From contig JADJVW010000025.1 of NCBI GenBank assembly GCA_016710365.1, positions 11,426-75,425 on the forward strand: a DNA stretch of 64,000 nucleotides, written 5' to 3'. A model generated the notes under the pieces. The model was not told where the DNA came from, searched no databases, and was given only the letters and a program-made list of their open reading frames with translations. A program made the position numbers and the translations under genes. Each line of letters opens with the position of its first letter. Within the stretch, counting starts at the first letter, position 1. This DNA is from Candidatus Caldilinea saccharophila (GTDB lineage: Bacteria; Chloroflexota; Anaerolineae; Caldilineales; Caldilineaceae). Shown here piece by piece: positions 33,573 through 42,044 of the stretch.

Positions 33573-33807
33573 ATTTTCCCGTCTGATTGGCGCTTGCATC
33601 CGCACGCAGCCGCGCCACGACAGAGCACGGCGCCGTTACGACGGCGATGGATTCGCCGATGGCATTGAAGACTTCCAGGAGGGCGCCATCCTCGCCGCCG
33701 GCAGGGTGAGGCACGATCTCGACCAGCACGGCGACATCGCCGGCCCGAAGTTGCGTGCCGGGTATCGTGCGCAAGAGGGCTACCTCTTTGTAGAGTTCAA
33801 GCTTCAT
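33535..33807 (-). CDS. DUF4926-like small protein
   Basis: 90 residues, beginning MKLELYKEVALLRTIPGTQL. The pattern VALLRTIPGTQLRAGDVAVLVE, then LLEVFNAIGESIAVVT, is that of the small beta-barrel DUF4926 proteins often found beside toxin or nuclease genes. Its 3' end overlaps the start of hicA by 38 bases, which is unusual and suggests that this operon was rearranged. Function unknown. Confidence 0.6.
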   Translation of the reverse strand: MKLELYKEVALLRTIPGTQLRAGDVAVLVEIVPHPAGGEDGALLEVFNAIGESIAVVTAPCSVVARLRADASANQTGKYDQTPEALAAIS

Positions 33808-33911
33808 TTCATTCTTCGGTCATTCGACAAGTAGATACTTCGTCAGTTTTTCACGGGCAATCATAGCATTGGATGAAATTTTCATCTACACCACCAGAAT
33901 CACTCACGAAC

Positions 33912-34035
33912 CTACATCCGCACCTGCCCCGTCAACAGCCGCTGCATTAGCCCCCTCTTCTGCGCCTGCAACTACGACAATCGCTGCTGCTGCAAGGCGA
34001 TTTCCTTGGCGGCGCAATCTTCCTGGCAGTTCGGA
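33912..34035 (-). pseudogene. hsdS: Type I restriction specificity subunit remnant (C-terminal tail)
   Basis: The minus strand reads NCQEDCAAKEIALQQQRLS, an in-frame TAG at 33972-33974, then LQAQKRGLMQRLLTGQVRM and a stop at 33912. The block KRGLMQRLLTGQVR is the characteristic end of HsdS after its last coiled coil. Both target-recognition domains are missing. It follows the hsdM fragment in the usual order. Confidence 0.65.
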
Positions 34036-34049
34036 GCTGCTGGGAAGAT

Positions 34050-34082
34050 TGGCCATCAAGCGCGTGCAGCGCTTGATGGCCA
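34050..34082. repeat. 14-bp hairpin between the hsdM and hsdS remnants
   Basis: TGGCCATCAAGCGC, a 5-base GTGCA loop and the exact complement. It lies where the large missing parts of hsdM and hsdS should be, so it may mark a deletion joint. Confidence 0.65.
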
Positions 34083-34089
34083 GCGAGCC

Positions 34090-34410
34090 GGAGCCACCCG
34101 CCGGGCCACAGATGCGCTCGATCAGATATTCGTAGGCGTCGCCGATGATGTCCAGGTCGCACACGCGGGAAGGGCGCAGGTCGAGCCGCAGGTCGTGAAA
34201 GTCTTGCAGCAGATGCTTGAGACGTTCGTTGCGCTGTGCGGTGCGGCCCAACACGGCCTCACTGTTGAAGTCGATGTTGCGAAAGACCTCGTCGAGCTTC
34301 TCCTTGTCGGCATCCTCAATGGCCTCCGGCGCCACTTTGATCAGCTCGCCCAGGTTGGGCGTTGCGATTGTCGGAGGGATGGATGCCCAAGCCGTCAGTA
34401 TAGCATCAGT
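34090..34410 (-). pseudogene. hsdM: Type I restriction methyltransferase subunit remnant
   Basis: The minus strand gives IATPNLGELIKVAPEAIEDA, DKEKLDEVFRNIDFNSEAVLG, then TAQRNERLKHLLQDF and LDLRPSRVCDLDIIGDAYEYLIER. This is the helical N-terminal region of HsdM; the normal next block (EFYTP and the methylase domain) is absent and the sequence runs into GPAGGSGSLAI and the hairpin. The upstream end is cut near the repeat array. It is an internal fragment of about 100 residues. Confidence 0.75.
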
Positions 34411-34432
34411 TCGTCGTTACGACAGCGGCAAT

Positions 34433-35305
34433 GTCAGGCCGGTAGCCTGACCCCACGGGGCGAGGCGCACTTCGTAGGTCGGGTTATCAACCCGACGTGG
34501 CCGGTCGAGCAGTCGGTTGGAGCGGTGGGTTGAGGGCGATGTCAGGCTGGTAGCCTGACCTACGGGGCGAGGCGCTACGGGGCGAGGCGCTACGGGGCGA
34601 GGCGCTACGGGGCGAGGCGCTACGGGGCGAGGCGCTACGGGGCGAGGCGCACTTCGTAGGCCGGGTTATCAACCCGACGTAGCCGGTCGAGCAGTCGGTT
34701 GGAGCGGTGGGTTGAGGGCGATGTCAGGCTGGTAGCCTGACCTACGGGGCGAGGCACACTTCGTAGGCCGGGTTATCAACCCGACGTGGCTTGTTGAGCC
34801 GGTGGGTTGGAGCGGTGGGTTAAGGGCGATGTCAGGCTGGTAGCCTGACCTACGGAGGAAAGGAGTTGCGCACTTCGTAGGTCGGGTTATCAACCCGACG
34901 TGGCTTGTTAGGGGCATCGGTTGATTGGTGGGATGAGCGGCAATGTCAGGCTGGTAGCCTGACCTACGGAGGAAAGGAGTTGCGCACTTCGTAGGTCGGG
35001 TTATCAACCCGACGTGGCTTGTTAGGGGCATCGGTTGATTGGTGGGATGAGCGGCAACGTCAGGCTGGTAGCCTGACCTACGGAGGAAAGGAGTTGCGCA
35101 CTTCGTAGGTCGGGTTATCAACCCAACGTGGCTTGTTAGGGGCATCGGTTGATTGGTGGGATGAGCGGCAACGTCAGGCTGGTAGCCTGACCTACGGAGG
35201 AAAGGAGTTGCGCACTTCGTAGGTCGGGTTATCAACCCGACGTGGCTTGTTAGGGGCATCGGTTGATTGGTGGGATGAGCGGCAATGTCAGGCTGGTAGC
35301 CTGAC
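34433..35305. repeat. REP/BIME-like array of alternating hairpins (8 + 7 copies)
   Basis: Two 19-base hairpins alternate. Type 1, GTCAGGCTGGTAGCCTGAC, starts at 34433, 34541, 34723, 34831, 34945, 35059, 35173 and 35287. Type 2, GTCGGGTTATCAACCCGAC, starts at 34478, 34660, 34767, 34881, 34995, 35109 and 35223. The last five type 1 copies are exactly 114 bases apart. Type 2 is preceded by GTAG and type 1 is followed by CTAC, so they are inverted partners with the GTAG foot described for REP elements. The stems differ by compensating changes. Confidence 0.85.
34560..34649. repeat. Six perfect 15-bp tandem repeats
   Basis: Unit CTACGGGGCGAGGCG repeated six times without change. It has grown inside one spacer of the REP-like array, from the single copy seen in neighbouring spacers, and explains the longer 182-base interval there. 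Confidence 0.9.
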
Positions 35306-35410
35306 CTACGGGGGAGGGAAAGGCGCGCCCGGATTGGACGTGGAAAATTTCCTTGAAGGAAGTTGCGGGCAGGGTTTGCGACAGACCAGGGATGACCACA
35401 AGCAGCAGCG

Positions 35411-37819
35411 TTATTGGCCTTGCGTCAGCCCTAATTCCTCCACGCGGGCGCGCAGAACAAAGCGGCGGTACGCGCGCACTTCGGCAAGCAGGGCGTCAAG
35501 CTCCTGCCAGAGAGTTTCTGCGTCGCGGCGGGTGACGACTGGCGCGCCGGCGGCAATGGCCGCGCGGTCGCCGTCCAACCATTCGTCCAGGCGCAGGATG
35601 CCGCGCGCTTCCAACAGAAGCAGCGCCGTACGCACGACGGCTTCGGTCTGGCCGAGCCGCGCAGCCATGCGCCCGACGTCGACCACAGCGTCGTGGCTGA
35701 GTGCATATTTCGCCATGCCCGCCACCTGTTTGACAATGGCGTCGGCGTCGTCGTCCGTGGTGGTGCGCCCGCACAGGTAGAGCGTGCGTCCGCCGCTGCT
35801 TGCCGCCAGCCAGTGCAGCACTTCGCCCGATGGCGGAAGGCTCCACAAAATGAGCGGCCGGCCGGCCGCGGCAGGCACGGCAAAGCGGGGAGCATAGGCA
35901 ACGTCCGGGCTGACGCTTTCGAGCCGTACGCCCTCAGCATACCAGACCGCGCCGCCGGGAAGCTGCGCGGCGGGCTGCTCCACCTGGCGCAGATCGACAA
36001 TCTCCAGCGGGCCGCGTGCGTCAGGAATGACTTCAATCGCCTGGCGCTGCGCGGGACGGTGCGCGACATACATCAATTGCAGCGAGCGTGCGCCGCGATA
36101 TTCGTTGACGCCGAGCGTGTAGACAAAATCCAGCGCGGCGTCGGCGGACAGTTCGACATCGCCGCCGCCAAACCAGACAAGCTCGTGCACGGGTGCGTCC
36201 GCGCCGCCAGGCAGAGGCGCAGCTTGCGATGCGCGCCGTCGTTGCCCATGCGCCGGTCGTTGACGACAGTCAAGTTAAAGGTGGCAAACCGCGGCGTTGG
36301 ATTGCCCTGGCCAAAGGGCGCCAGCCGCGCCAGCTCCGCTTCCAGTTCGAGCGACAACTCACTCAGCGGCGCTTCCACATCGATTTGCAAGCCAGGTTGC
36401 AGCGCAGGGTCGCGGTAATGTTCAATTTGCCGGCTCAACTCACGGCGGAACGCAGCGATATTTTCCGGCAGCAGACTCACGCCCGCTGCGCCCGGATGGC
36501 CGCCGTGCGTGAGCAGCAAATGGCTGCACGCTGCGATCGCCGCGCCGATATCGACGCCGGGGATGCTGCGGGCGCTGCCGCGCCACCTCGCCCGGCGGAT
36601 TCAGCAGCAGCAGCAACGGGTTTGCCAAACTCCTCGACGAGCCGCGAGGCAACAATGCCGACGATGCCCGCGTGCCACTGGGGATGGGTCAGCACCAGGG
36701 CGTTGAAATCGAGCAGACTCTGGTCGCGCTCGATCAGTTCCAGCGCGGATTTTGTAATCTGGCTCGTGAGCAGGCGGCGCTCCTGGTTGAGGCGCTCCAA
36801 TTTGTTGGCAAGTTGCCCGGCGCGAATCGGGTCCGCGTGGAAAGCAACTCGACGGAGACCGTGGCGTCGTCCAGCCGTCCGAGCGCGTTCATGCGCGGGC
36901 CAAGCTGAAAGCCTATCGACTCGGCGGTCAGTTTGGTCGCATCGACGCGCGAGATCTGCATCAGCGCCATCAGCCCGACCCGCTTGGTGGTGCGCAGCCG
37001 TTCCAGCCCACGTTGCAAAAGATAGCGAGCGTCGTTCACCTGTTCGGCGACGTCGGCCACGATGCCCAGCGCGACGAGGTCGAGCATCTCTGCCTCTTCA
37101 CCGCTGCGCCCGGCCAGGGCAAACAGACGCTGCACCAATTTGTAGGCCACGCCGACGCCGGGCAGCGTGCGCAACGGGTCGCTATCGGGTAGGAACTTGG
37201 GGTTGACAATGGCGTCGGCGCGGAGCACGCTTTCGACGCCAACCTCAACGGGGCTCCGCCCCCACAAAGGATCAACGCCCGGCGTCAACCCGTGAAACTC
37301 TGCGGACAAATCGTGGTGGTCGGTAATCACGACCGTCAAGCCACAGTCGCGTGCATAGCCAACCCCCGCAGCTTCGGCAATACCGGTGTCGCAGGTCACG
37401 AGCAAATCCGCGGGAAATTCGGCCAACTTCTCCTTGAGTTTGGGCACGCGGATGCCGTGGCTCTCCTCGAAGCGATTGGGCACATGAAAATGCACGCGTG
37501 CGTCACCGGCCAAAGTGCGCAGCGCGGTGACGAGGAGCGCGGTGCTCGTCTGCCCGTCCACGTCGAAGTCGCCCCACACCAGGAGGTTTTGCTGGCGGGC
37601 AATGGCGTCGTGGAGCAGGCTGGCCGCGGCATCCACGCCGAGCAAGGCGGAAGGCGGCGCCGGCGTATAGGCGTCGGCGTCAAGAAAAGGGATGGCCTTG
37701 GCCGGCGTGTCGATGCCACGCTGGGCAAGCAACTGCGCCACCAGTGGATGTCCACCGACGGCCGCGACCAGTTCCGGCGATGGGGTGACGGATGGTTTAG
37801 TAATCCAGGGTTGCGTCAT
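35411..37819 (-). CDS. recJ: Single-stranded-DNA-specific exonuclease RecJ, at least four frameshifts
   Basis: The N-terminal DHH domain is intact: VWGDFDVDGQTSTALL, LLVTCDTGIAEA and VVITDHHDLS, with LGPRMNALGRLDDA. The frame then breaks near 36845, 36615, 36575 and 36200, but the pieces follow family order: ERLNQERRLLTSQI, GIVGIVASRLVEEFGKP, VDIGAAIAACSHLLLTHGGHPGAAG (DHHA1 domain) and the OB-like C-terminus ending LGLTQGQ. RecJ degrades 5' ends of single strands in recombination and repair. The number of breaks in an otherwise conserved gene points to sequence error. Confidence 0.85.
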
Positions 37820-38016
37820 GGTCAGACTGGTTCTGGGTTGCACGGGTCATACGCTTGAAAATCCTGCCGGACATCACTACTCATTTCTGGAAGAACCGCA
37901 GCAAATCGTGCGCATTGTATATGCGCGCTGGTGATACGTCAACGTCGTCTTGGAATAAAACTGTTCCCCCGCCGAAGTGTTGATCGAGTCGTAGTGTGGT
38001 AAAATCGCAAGTTTGT

Positions 38017-39945
38017 ATGATGGCACCAAGCACTTCTGCTCCAACTTCGCGGCCGGCGCGGCTCCTGGTGCGCCTAGGGATGCTGGCGATGCTGCTGCTC
38101 GCCTTTGCGCTGCGCGCCTATCGGCTCGATTTCCAGAGCTTCTGGAGCGACGAGGGCATCAGCCTGCAACGCGCGGCGCTGGGCCTGCCGGCAATGTTGG
38201 ACGCCATGCCGGTCGAACATCTGCCCGGCTACTTCATCTTGTTGCACTTCTGGCTGCCTGCGACCGGCGGCCACGACTTTGCGCTCCGCTTTCTGTCGCT
38301 TTGGCCCAGCGTGTTGAGCGTGGCCCTGCTCTACCGGCTAGGCGTCGATCTCGGCTATCGTCCTGCGGGTCTAGCGGCCGCGTTGCTGCTGGCGACAAAC
38401 GGCTTTCAGATCTGGTACGCACAAGAGGCGCGTATGTATAGCTGGCTGCTGGCCGCTTCCCTCCTCTCCACGATCGCATTGTGGCGGCTGCTGGCGTTGG
38501 ACGGGCGGCGCAGAGATCGTGCGCGATGGGGCTGGGGCATTACGTATGCTCTGGCAACCGCGGCGACCGTCTACTTGCATCTGTTTGGTGCGTTGACGCC
38601 CCTGGCGCAGACGATCTTTATGGCCGGCTGGTTGGCTGTACGCCGCGATGGGCGCGGCTTTGGGCGCTGGCTTGCCGCCGCGACGGGTGCGTTGCTGCTG
38701 TTTCTTCCCTGGCTGCCGCGTGTATTGGGAATTTTCGCTTTTGGCGGCTGGCGCGACGCGGGCGACCCGGCGGAAATTCCGTGGCGTTATCTGGCCGCCT
38801 TCACCGTAAGCGACGCCATGCCCGAACCGTGGCGCACGCCGTTGGTCTGGTTCTATGCGTTGTTGGCGCTGGCCGGCTTGCTCTTCTGGTGGCGTGTGCG
38901 CCGCAGCGCCGGGTTTTTACTGGCAACCTCCCTGCTGGCGCCCATGCTTGCGGTCATCGCGCTGGCGGTGCGCAACCCTGATTATCATGAGCGCTACGCC
39001 ATCGTGGTGGCAGCCCCGCTGCTCTTGTTGGCGGCAGGCAGCATCGGCTGGCTCGATTGGCGAACAGGGCAGTCGCATCGCGCGCGTTCACGTGCAAACC
39101 CAGCCGCTCAGGCGCTGGCGGTGATGGCGATGCTTGCCCTCGCCGCCATGAATCTGCTTGCCGTGCAGCGCCACTACACCGACGCCACGCTCCACAAGCC
39201 GGATTTTCGCGGCGCGGCCGCCACGATCATGGCCGGGCTTGCGCCGGGAGACGTGGTGCTGGTCGATGGGCCTGACCCCAACAAGGTGTTTCTGCACTAT
39301 TATCGTGGCGCCGCGCCTGTGATCGCAGTCAGCGAGCTGGAGCGCACGCCGCTGGCGGAAGCCGATGCAGCGCTGCGTGAGCGCACGAACGGCGCACGCC
39401 GCGCCTGGGAGCTGCTCTACTTTCACGCGCCGGCCTCGGTCCAGGTCTGGCTGGCGACGCAGGGCTGGGCCACAGAACCCAGTTACCACAACGGCATCCG
39501 CGTGACGCTCTACGGGCTGGACGCAGGCAGTGGCGTCACCACGCCGCTGGATATCGCCTTTGGCCCGGACTTGACCCTGGAGCGCGTCACGCTTGACACG
39601 CTGACGCCACAACCCGGCGATCTGCTGCGTGTGACGACCGATTGGTTCACACAAGCCGCCGCACCGGAGTATAAGTTCAGCTTGCGCCTGCACGATGCCG
39701 CGGATACCCTGGTGCAGAGTGTAGACTATACGCCACAGAATTGGTTTGCGCCCACCAATGTCTGGGTAGTTGGTCAGCCTGCGCGCGACCAACGCGGGTT
39801 GCTGTTGTCGCCAGATCTGCCGCCGGGCGACTATCGCCTGACGTTGCGGCTCTACGAACCGGACACCGGCGCGCCCGTGATGACCGCAGCCGGTGAGGAT
39901 GTCCTGCTCGCCACGTTGACGGTGCGCAAGGCAGGGACGCCATGA
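38017..39945 (+). CDS. GT39/ArnT-like membrane glycosyltransferase
   Basis: About 642 residues, started at one of two adjacent ATGs (38017/38020). The first helix is followed by LDFQSFWSDEGISLQRA (the acidic GT-C catalytic motif), then HLPGYFILLHFWL and NGFQIWYAQEARMYSW, all typical of family 39-like enzymes. About eleven membrane helices end near residue 390. The C-terminal ~250 residues form extracytoplasmic beta domains (LTLERVTLDTLTPQPGDLLR). It is first in a run of three such genes and should move sugars from a lipid carrier on the cell exterior. Confidence 0.88.
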   Translation: MMAPSTSAPTSRPARLLVRLGMLAMLLLAFALRAYRLDFQSFWSDEGISLQRAALGLPAMLDAMPVEHLPGYFILLHFWLPATGGHDFALRFLSLWPSVLSVALLYRLGVDLGYRPAGLAAALLLATNGFQIWYAQEARMYSWLLAASLLSTIALWRLLALDGRRRDRARWGWGITYALATAATVYLHLFGALTPLAQTIFMAGWLAVRRDGRGFGRWLAAATGALLLFLPWLPRVLGIFAFGGWRDAGDPAEIPWRYLAAFTVSDAMPEPWRTPLVWFYALLALAGLLFWWRVRRSAGFLLATSLLAPMLAVIALAVRNPDYHERYAIVVAAPLLLLAAGSIGWLDWRTGQSHRARSRANPAAQALAVMAMLALAAMNLLAVQRHYTDATLHKPDFRGAAATIMAGLAPGDVVLVDGPDPNKVFLHYYRGAAPVIAVSELERTPLAEADAALRERTNGARRAWELLYFHAPASVQVWLATQGWATEPSYHNGIRVTLYGLDAGSGVTTPLDIAFGPDLTLERVTLDTLTPQPGDLLRVTTDWFTQAAAPEYKFSLRLHDAADTLVQSVDYTPQNWFAPTNVWVVGQPARDQRGLLLSPDLPPGDYRLTLRLYEPDTGAPVMTAAGEDVLLATLTVRKAGTP

Positions 39946-39956
39946 GTGGTGCGGAG

Positions 39957-40006
39957 CACAGACGTCGCGTCTGCAAGTGCGGACGGGGACGTCCGCGATC
40001 CGGGAA
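39957..40006. repeat. Pair of short hairpins between glycosyltransferase genes
   Basis: CAGACG-TCG-CGTCTG (39959-39973) and GCGGACG-GGGA-CGTCCGC followed by GATCC (39979-40000). The second hairpin matches one at 45439-45460, so the element is dispersed. Confidence 0.65.
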
Positions 40007-40017
40007 AGGTGGATTTG

Positions 40018-42044
40018 GTGAAGCTTTCGTCACAGCCTGAACACAGAGCCTGGCTGACACAACATGGCAGAGTTGCGCTGCTTGGACTTATCCTCCTGGC
40101 CTATCTGCGCGCGGTGATGTGGCTCGATCAGCAGCCGCTGTGGTGGGATGAGAGCCTGAGTTTGCAGCGCGTTGAGCAGCCGCTGGCCGATTTGTTGCGC
40201 GGCGTGTTGTGGATCAGCGACAACCTGACCCGCATCCCGACGATCGACCAGCATCCGTTCTTCTACTTCCTGTTGCAAGGTATGGTCGTGACGGGCGCCG
40301 GCAGCGAGGAATTCGCCGTGCGCTACGCATCCGTGCTGGCGGCAACGCTCTTTGCACCCGCGGGCTGGGTGCTGGGCGCTGGTTTGTGCGGCGTGAACTG
40401 GCGCCGCCGGCGACGCCCTGGTTCGCCGTGCTGTTGGCGGCGACCAGCCCCTTCCTGCTCTGGTTCGGCCAGGAAGCCAGACCTTACGCGCTGTGGGCCA
40501 CGCTGAGCGCCCTGTCCACCTATCTGCTGCTGCGCGCCACTGAAGACCAACGCCTCAATCGCCCAGCGGCGGTCGGCTATCTCCTCGTGGAGTTGATGGC
40601 GCTGGCGACCCACTATTTTGCCGTGTTCCTGCTGCCTTTCCAGGTGCTGGTCATCGTGGTCTGGGCGTGGCGCAGCCGCCGTCTCTGGGCGGTGGGCGCG
40701 GCCCTGGTGCTGCTAGGCGTCGGCGCGCTCATTGGTCTCTATGCGGCGTGGCTTCTGATCGGTCAGGGCGGCGGCGGCAACTTCTCCGAAATTTCATTGC
40801 CGATTTTGATCCCCGATTTGGTCAATGCGTTCAGCCTGGGGCTGAGCGTCGATTACGGCGTCGTCTGGTGGATCGACCTGATCTTTGGCGGGCTGGCGCT
40901 GATCGGCCTGGGGTGGGGTCTGCTGCAGCGCCAACGGCTGGCGGCCGGCGGCTGGATCTTGCCCGCCTTCTTCGTGATCGCGCTGGCGTTGCTGCTGGCG
41001 GTCAACGTCTACCGCCCGCTCTACATGACGGCGCGCCACCTGAGCCAGCTTCTCAGCGGCTTTGTCCTGGCGGTGGCAATCGGGCTGGCTGTGCTCTGGA
41101 TGCGCCAACGCATCGTCACGCTGCTGCTCACGCTGTTTCTGCTGGGCGCGGTCGGCTACAGCACACTGAACTACTTCACCGACGAGCGCTACGCCAAGGA
41201 CGACTACCCGCGCCTGGGCGCCTACATGCAAGAACGCATGATGCCCGGCGACCTGATCCTCTACAACGAAGCGCCCACCAAGCGCATCTTCGAGTACTAT
41301 GCGCCGCTGGACGCGGTTTACGCTGCGATGCGCGGCGGTGCGGAGCTGGCCGTCTTTGGCGCGCCGCTGCTCGACCGCAGCGTCGATGAGACGATTCAGT
41401 GGCTCGAAGCTCAGGCGCCCGCCTATCGTCGCATCTGGCTGCTGCGCTCTGGCAATCATGTCGTCCAGGATCCTGACGGGCGCATGGAGCAGTGGATGAA
41501 CGAGCATTTCACGCTGATGCGCGATGTCAAATTTTTCAGCCAATCTTCGCTGCACGTCAAGCTCTATCTGCCGACCATTCCCGTTTTCGAGCAAGGAACG
41601 CCGGACATCCAGCATCCGGTGCTGGCCGAATTTGGCGGGTTGATCCGGCTGGTGGGCTATGACGCGGACCCGCCGCAAGCCGCCGACCTGCCGTCGCAGA
41701 CGCGGCTCTACTGGCAGGTGACGAGCAAGCCGGAGCGCCGCTACCGGTACATCTGGCGGCTGCTAGTGCAGGATGCCGAGGGCAATTACCATCCCCAAGC
41801 CATCGTCGAGCGCGAACCCTATGAAGGCGACGCGCCCACCATCTACTGGGATCCCGGCAAAACCATCATGGAGTATGTCGAACAGCCCCCGTTATCACCT
41901 AATGCACCGGTCGAAGGCCGTCGCTTCTATGCGCTGGAGCTGTATGACGCCGAGACGCAGGAAAAGCTGCCCGTCACAGCCATCGAAGGCGGCCAGCTTG
42001 CGGCTGACGGCGTCACCGCTTTGTTCCCGGTGGACGGCCCATGA
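40018..42044 (+). CDS. GT39-type membrane glycosyltransferase, one frameshift
   Basis: About 675 residues from the GTG at 40018, which has an AAAGGTGG site; the frame stays open upstream but only through the hairpin repeat. LWWDESLSLQRV gives the GT-C acidic motif and TIDQHPFFYFLLQ the second conserved region. The frame breaks near 40400 (GLCGVNWR to ATPWFAVLLAATSPFLLWFGQ) and continues through about nine helices to a C-terminal beta domain (IRLVGYDADPPQAADLPSQT). Its stop overlaps the next start by four bases (ATGA). Confidence 0.85.

Noticed and set aside
34669..35259. 196-codon minus-strand frame in the hairpin array as a protein gene
   Set aside because: It is made only of the repeats, starts without a ribosome site, and stays open because the period is a multiple of three. 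Kept as a low-interest finding only.
34433..35305. CRISPR array
   Set aside because: The spacers between hairpins are themselves conserved repeats, the period is too long, and no cas gene is near.
34433..35305. Integron attC array
   Set aside because: No integrase and no cassette genes lie between the hairpins, and the stems lack the attC box plan.
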